Shown: positions 59,040-64,000 of the stretch, piece by piece
How the letters are laid out: every line of letters starts with the position of its first letter
Numbering within the stretch: position 1 is the stretch's first letter
Origin: Rhyacophila brunnea
Lineage: Eukaryota > Arthropoda > Insecta > Trichoptera > Rhyacophilidae
Assembly: GCA_022495005.1 (NCBI GenBank)
Contig: JAGYXB010000559.1
Coordinates: forward strand, 1,054,001-1,118,000
Direction of reading: 5' to 3'
DNA: 64,000 bases
The notes under the pieces: model-generated
Told to the model about the DNA's origin: nothing
The model's database searches: none
The model's input: only the letters and a program-made list of their open reading frames with translations
Translations under genes and position numbers: made by a program

Positions 59040-59390
59040 TGTGAGGTGAGGTGGGTCACTTACCGCGTTCATTTTTATGGCTATCGCAGATTCCTACACT
59101 TGTATCGTAATACCTACCGCGATCCGCCAGGTGACAGTATTTGGCGACGCAACAACGCGCTTTTGAAGTGTCACCGAGCCGGCTACCGTTGCCGTCTTTT
59201 CTCTCCTTCATTTTCATTGTTGTCAGTGAAGACTGTCACAATGGTATGTGCTCGGGTGACTGGCAAGGACGTCGAACTCGAGTTCATGCACGTTTTGGGA
59301 AATTTTCGCAATGAATTTGAACACTCTCGTCGATCATTGACAACCATCTCCAGTTCGAGGTTAATAAACCACTGTAAATAATTAACACCA
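59040..59390 (+). other. GC-richer block with a 111-codon frame and ATG|GTATGT
   Basis: The frame 59046-59381 is open through CpG-rich sequence. GCCGTCTTTTCTCTCCTTC near 59191 and GACTGTCACAATGGTATGTG near 59234 would suit a pyrimidine-rich 5' leader followed by a start codon placed exactly at a GTATGT donor. No downstream exon was recognised and the protein resembles nothing I know. It could be a 5' exon of a + strand gene or a conserved non-coding block. Confidence 0.2.
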
Positions 59391-61082
59391 TACATTGGTT
59401 ACTGGTTAGAGCAGATATAAAAACTCCTTCAATAAATCGTAGTGAAAATTGGCAATTTATTAATTCATTCCGTGCAGTGAAATCTAGATAATGCTAACGC
59501 AACGAATGGAGACTATGTAGGGAATAATTTATACTTACTATACGAGAACAATTGATATCAAATTGAATAGAGATGGTGGGCGTACTCTCTGTTCGGAAGT
59601 CACAAAATATTAATTAGTCATTCTGAGGTGAACATATTGTGTAGGTAACGGCGAAAAAAAATACCTACTAAACGTCACTAAATTATTTAGTGTGTGTATG
59701 GATTAGGGTTACCAATACCGGGGCAAAAATTGGTGGATTGCCGGAATTTCGGGATTAACGTTTTTTGCACGATATTATCAATCTAACCCAAAGACCAATA
59801 TATAAAAAAAATATACTGTCAAATTAAAAGTATTAAAACTATTTATTTTTATTTACGTACACTATTTTTTTTCAACAGGTAGATATTTCGTAAGACAGTA
59901 GTTCTAATAGAAGTAGGTTTGTATTTAACAGTTTTTTATAGTTTAAAATATCGTAATGGTTACTGATACTAAGTAATTTTGAACCAGACATGCATGAAGT
60001 ATTATCATTCTTGGGAAGTGTTGATAAAAATATGCCAGATAGGGTGAGAATATAAGCTATTTGACAGAAAAAAGTTGTACTTAGATGAAATTCCAGTTTA
60101 AAAAAAAAACTTACTTTTTAATCTACAATTACTAAATTTAAAGAATATGTAATTTATTCTTCTCCAGCTAATAACTTAAGTATGTCGTACAACTAACTAA
60201 TTCAGAAGACTATTCAGAGATTATTTTTTTTAACCGTGATTTTAATTTGTAATACCTTAGTTTCTTTTCGTTTATCCTAATAATTTTGCATCCACACACT
60301 ATTTTTATTATTCAATTTCTTTTTCGTCATTGTCACGACAGTCCTAATAAAACAATACCTAATAGTAGGTATTGTACTATTTGTTAGAGATAATCCATTA
60401 TTGCGAAAATAATAATTGTGTTCGAAAGAGAAATCCAACTGACTCCTAATTCAAATGTATTTTTTTCGTGCGTGAGATTTAATTTTCGTAATGTAATAAT
60501 TATTATTTGCGTACGTTTATCGCTACGCTACACCCATCACGAAAATCCTTTTACAAACATGGGACAGATTTATATCTCAGCTGTCGAAGTTCATCGAACC
60601 AATATTTTAAGTTTTGGAGGCCTACACTATAATAATCGCGACAAAATATTTTTTATTACGATCTACGATAGCAGTTGTCGTTGTTCAGTCCGATGGATCA
60701 AATTTAATAATAACCGCTTGGTCCATTTGCACGTTATTGGCGTTATGCATTTACTCATTCACTATTGATTGCTAGCAAGAGAAGCCAGAAGGGATAATTT
60801 ACCAAAATGTAGGTTGATGATCTGTTCGTAATTGACCAAGTAATTAACGGATAGGCAATGCTCATGTCTTATGCCATGTTACGCCATGTTAATTCTATAC
60901 TGATTGAGTGCATGTAACTATCTGTCAATCGATATTTTGCCCGTGGTTATTAGAAAGAATTATTACCTTCTCGTTTACTTTTAAACATTTTTTTTTTATC
61001 ATTGGGCGAAATATTGCGAGTTTAATTTGCAATCTTGTCCGATACCGTTATCGTCTGAAAATAGTGAATCCATCACACTTGG
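59391..61082. other. Non-coding stretch with a hAT-like end near 59709
   Basis: TAGGGTTACCAATACCGGGG, then GATTGCCGGAATTTCGGGAT at 59706-59757 resembles the ends of the 12759-13738 element. The frames 60418-60768 and 60908-61246 are AT-rich and not recognisable; the latter runs into the MITE at 61083. Confidence 0.35.
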
Positions 61083-61672
61083 GGGGTCGTCCATTTAATA
61101 TGACGTTAATCCCTAAAGGCGAGGGTGTTGATATGATGTTCGTTGACGGAGTTGGTTGCGGAAAATGCGACGTTACAAAACTACCACGACATATACTATT
61201 TTTTTTTGAGAATATAATATGTCAACATGTTAAGGGCCATACATAAGTGAAACGGAAAATAATTTTCAACAATAGGTGGGATGAAATTTCGCACTCGTCG
61301 CCAATCGGAGAGCGGTAGTCGAAGTATGAGCACGTCAATATATTCTTATATCGTGTAATGATGACTAAAAAACGTTACGCATGTACTCGAAAAAGAACAT
61401 GTCAATGAATATATTATTATTATTATTACTAATATAACAATAAACATACCATTAAATGGACGCATGTTGAATTTTTATGTCAAATTATGTTTTGTTCGGC
61501 ACGCGTCATTTGCACAAAACGCGTCGCATAGTCACGATCTTTTTACACCATGCCTCAGCTGAAGTATAAGCCTTAAGTGTCAAAAAATTTGGTAACAAGT
61601 GTGGCGGAAGGGGTGGGGGTGCTGGTCAAAAATACCTACCGAAAATAGTGTAACGTCATTTATGGACTACCC
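61083..61672. mobile_element. MITE of the 'GTCCATAAATNACGT' type
   Basis: The left end GGGGTCGTCCATTTAATATG, then ACGTTA, is matched in reverse complement by the right end GGGTAGTCCATAAATGACGT, then TACAC. A GGGGTGGGGGTGCTGG block lies just inside the right end. Elements with 'GGG.CGTCCATAAATTACGTCA' ends and a G-rich internal block are common in insects and other animals. About 590 bp; the centre is filled with low-complexity TTATTATTATTA. No transposase. Confidence 0.6.
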
Positions 61673-62577
61673 TTTTTGAGCGATATATTTGATCTCTTCC
61701 ACGACTGCCGTCCACTCTTGTCACACGTTTTTATATGCCTTCCCATACACACATTTTTAATGTCCTCTCGTCTTTAAATACAAGTTTTTTTTTCTTAATT
61801 GGCAACTTTTAATCAAATATAGTGTTTATGAAAATGTTGACAGTTTTTGGTGCGCTAGTCACGTCATCGTAACTATAATTATTATGTTCTGCCGATTTGT
61901 GTTTTTGTTAATTAAAAACAAAACTGGAATCACTTCTGTTCATTGTCTTGTATCAGTAGAAAATGATTAAAATTTTACATAATTAAATACGTTTTCTACG
62001 ATATTGCGTAATGTTCGGTTGAAGTTTCCTTTTACTGTCATTAATCATTGTTACGTATATATGTACGTAATTTGCGTGCGGCCAACGGTTGCGACCTTGC
62101 CTGCGTTTTTTAATTACGTTTTTTTGTTCTTCTCGTGATGATTATCATTATTTTCGGAACTGTTATGTCTTCGGAGAGAAAAATCGTACCTACAGTTAGA
62201 ATTATTTATCATAATCATAACATAACAGTAAAATGCGTAGGCAGACTTCGAAAGCTCGCAATCTGCCATCGTATTGTTATTAAAATATGTTATGAATAAA
62301 ATACTTTACAGTGTCAGTTACAGCTTTATTAGTACTGTATAAAGTTTCACTGAGCATTATTTGTATAGTGTTTTTATGTAATATAGTATTATGTTAAACA
62401 TATTCTATGATGCTGGGTATCTCGCTGCGGAAGTACAGCGAAGGCCGCGTCTAAATTTATTGATAGTTTTTTTTCATTGGCGCATTTGTGCCATACGTAG
62501 TGGAGGGTGCTATGGAAAAAATATAAAGCTCCAGATCAAAATATAATATATATATTATACTGTTATTATATATATTA

Positions 62578-62765
62578 GTGGCGAGGGGTGGGGGTAGGCT
62601 TTTAAGACTCGACATAAATAGTGCACACTAAACGTTGTCTGTCATACTTATTTGTTTTCATTGAACTAAGAATAGAATTTGCAGGTGGTGCTGATTAGTT
62701 TTTAAAATTCAATTAAACCCTGCCCAACCAAACCACAATAGTTTAGGGGTGCTATGGACGATCTG
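62578..62765 (+). repeat. Repeat family R3, copy 2
   Basis: Matches 55148-55350 over most of its length (AATAGTGCACACTAAACGTT, TTATTTGTTTTCATTGAACT, CAATTAAACCCTGCCCAACC). It lies 40 bp before an R1 unit. Confidence 0.75.
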
Positions 62766-62803
62766 ACAAAAATATTGCATACCTTTTGATTAAATTATGT
62801 CTT

Positions 62804-62951
62804 AGTCAAAGCACACTTGGGTGCATGGCGCCCTCAGTCTTAGGTATCTACTCCTGAGACACTCCCAGACGTGAACAACTGCTGATGCTTCACATCAAAC
62901 GTAGGGCCTCGTGACACGAGTGTGGTGCGGGGGTAGTTGGTTTAGAGGGAA
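62804..62951 (+). repeat. Repeat family R1, complete single unit
   Basis: AGTCAAAGCACACTTGGGTG, CCCTCAGTCTTAGGTATCTA, CTCCTGAGACACTCCCAGAC, CAACTGCTGATGCTTCACAT, AACGTAGGGCCTCGTGACAC and GGTAGTTGGTTTAGAGGGA follow the 16266-16440 unit in order. Confidence 0.75.
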
Positions 62952-62970
62952 CTATTAGCGCATGAATATG

Positions 62971-63040
62971 CCGAAAGGCGAAACTCGGGCCGCAAAAAAC
63001 GATTCACGCGAAAAAGTACAATATTTTAATCCATTGTAGT
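62971..63040 (+). repeat. Repeat family R2 fragment, adjoining R1
   Basis: CCGAAAGGCGAAACTCGGGC, CGCAAAAAACGATTCA, ACAATATTTTAATCCATTG, matching 43608-43690. Confidence 0.65.
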
Positions 63041-63057
63041 TTATAATCAATTTATGT

Positions 63058-63420
63058 TTGTTGTTCAACGAAATCATTTTCCTCGCACTTACAATCTACC
63101 TTTTTATCTTTCTTCATGATCAGCAGTGTCAGCGCCATCCCGGTTGCGCCACTGAGTCCACCTCTCTTCGGGGTCTCCGCCTTCGCTCTCGAGTGACCAC
63201 TTCATCTCGCATTATGATCATGAAGACGTTTTCCACATTCCGTTATCTTGTTCGCCGCCCGCCATTGTATGCCGTTGTGGCCACTTTGCACGCGACTATC
63301 GATATCAGATGGGTCGTAAACGATATTGTGGATTCGATACTACAATGTAGCGTCCGTCCCACGGTAGCTTTTAGATCGGGCTTACATATAAGGGCCTCGA
63401 GCTTAGTAATTCATCGCTAG
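63058..63420 (+). other. Unrecognised 120-codon frame over a GC-richer block
   Basis: The frame stays open across 63120-63400, a block with GTGTCAGCGCCATCCCGGTT, CTTCGGGGTCTCCGCCTTCG and GTTCGCCGCCCGCCATTGTA. The first 20 codons are hydrophobic (FLALTIYLFIFL), but the rest is Arg/Ser-rich and resembles no domain that I know. Longest frame in the right-hand 10 kb. Either compositional or an unknown exon. Confidence 0.2.
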
Positions 63421-64000
63421 GTTTTGTGTTTTTTTATTCCATAGTCTATGTAGGAGGCGGGCTATTCCCATCTTGTTTAAATGCGTTATCGACATTGTGT
63501 ATATCTACATTCTACAATATACTTCCTTTTATAGTGTCGTCTTCTGTGCAGGCAGGGTGCATGTAACTTTTCTGGATGTCAAAAATCTATTAAATTTGTG
63601 TTTAATGATATTATTACCTACTACCTGAAATTAAGATTTGACTTTTCCTGAGATCAATAATTAATAAAATACTCCGTAAGTTAAACCACTTCTTCCTTTC
63701 TTGCACTACATCCAGGGATGAATTTTGGCCGACTCAAGTAGATTCCTCTATTTTGCCTGGTTCTCGGCTAACCTTTTCCACCCTTATTACCCGCTCGCGA
63801 ATCTACCGAATCCGTTATCTGGAACATTAAACGTGATACGCTTTGTGTGTGGTTGGTTCTTCATCTATAAAAAATAATTCACGTGACCGACCCATCACAG
63901 TCGATGGGTTTTGCTGAATCTGTCGTCAGGCTTGTAGATTTTATGATTATCGCCATGACGTCGCCAGTTGCCATCATCCCAGACTAGGGGAAAGATCTTT
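63421..64000. other. Non-coding right edge
   Basis: Nothing recognised; moderately mixed composition. Confidence 0.4.

Noticed and set aside
60418..61246. 116- and 112-codon + strand frames
   Set aside because: AT-rich residue make-up, no domain, and the second runs into MITE terminal sequence.
1..64000. CRISPR arrays, bacterial operons, rRNA genes or intact tRNAs
   Set aside because: No regularly spaced direct repeats, no ribosome-binding-site/ORF series and no sequence folding as a complete tRNA were found.

Overview
This window looks like non-coding nuclear DNA from an insect, most likely a moth or butterfly. It is AT-rich and its reading frames are short and broken. Interspersed repeats are dense: tRNA-derived SINEs, RTE-type LINE tails, Helitron, hAT and Penelope-like remnants. 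The short word TAGGTA/TACCTA (often GTAGGTACCTA) recurs throughout, which I associate with lepidopteran genomes, although aphids also have it. The order-level call is an inference. I see no bacterial-style operon, no rRNA, no intact tRNA and no CRISPR array. No complete host protein-coding gene can be supported.

Layout. 0-6 kb: an open frame at the left edge, a CAG|GTAAG splice-type junction near 915, a SINE fragment, a 120-bp tandem duplication and a MITE. 6-15 kb: two copies of a fold-back repeat (the first split by an RTE LINE tail), a hAT MITE with clear 8-bp target duplication, a Penelope-like GIY-YIG endonuclease fragment, a perfect 35-bp inverted-repeat element and the first copy of a MITE family seen four times. 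15-35 kb: GC-richer islands in AT-rich DNA, a family of 'GTCAAAGCACACTT' repeats, further SINE and RTE pieces, a decayed hammerhead-like motif and a second CAG|GTAAG junction near 32434. 35.7-38.1 kb: the clearest structure, a 5'-truncated non-LTR retrotransposon with target duplication and poly(A), with a Helitron of well-formed termini inserted in its 3' UTR. The Helitron carries only a frameshifted N-terminal domain. 40-64 kb: more SINEs (one nested in a MITE with a clean 8-bp target duplication), RTE fragments, a deleted hAT element, a 52-bp-arm fold-back element, simple repeats and a metazoan-type MITE near 61 kb.

Interpretation. The window is best read as a gene desert or one very large intron. 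Two junctions with a pyrimidine tract and a fused 3'/5' splice consensus (CAG|GTAAG), both on the + strand and about 31.5 kb apart, resemble recursive splice sites, and this would fit a giant + strand intron. The GC-richer islands, which have no recognisable coding content, are candidate cis-regulatory blocks or unrecognised exons. The repeats give a relative history through nested insertions. I found no evidence for a new multi-gene system.
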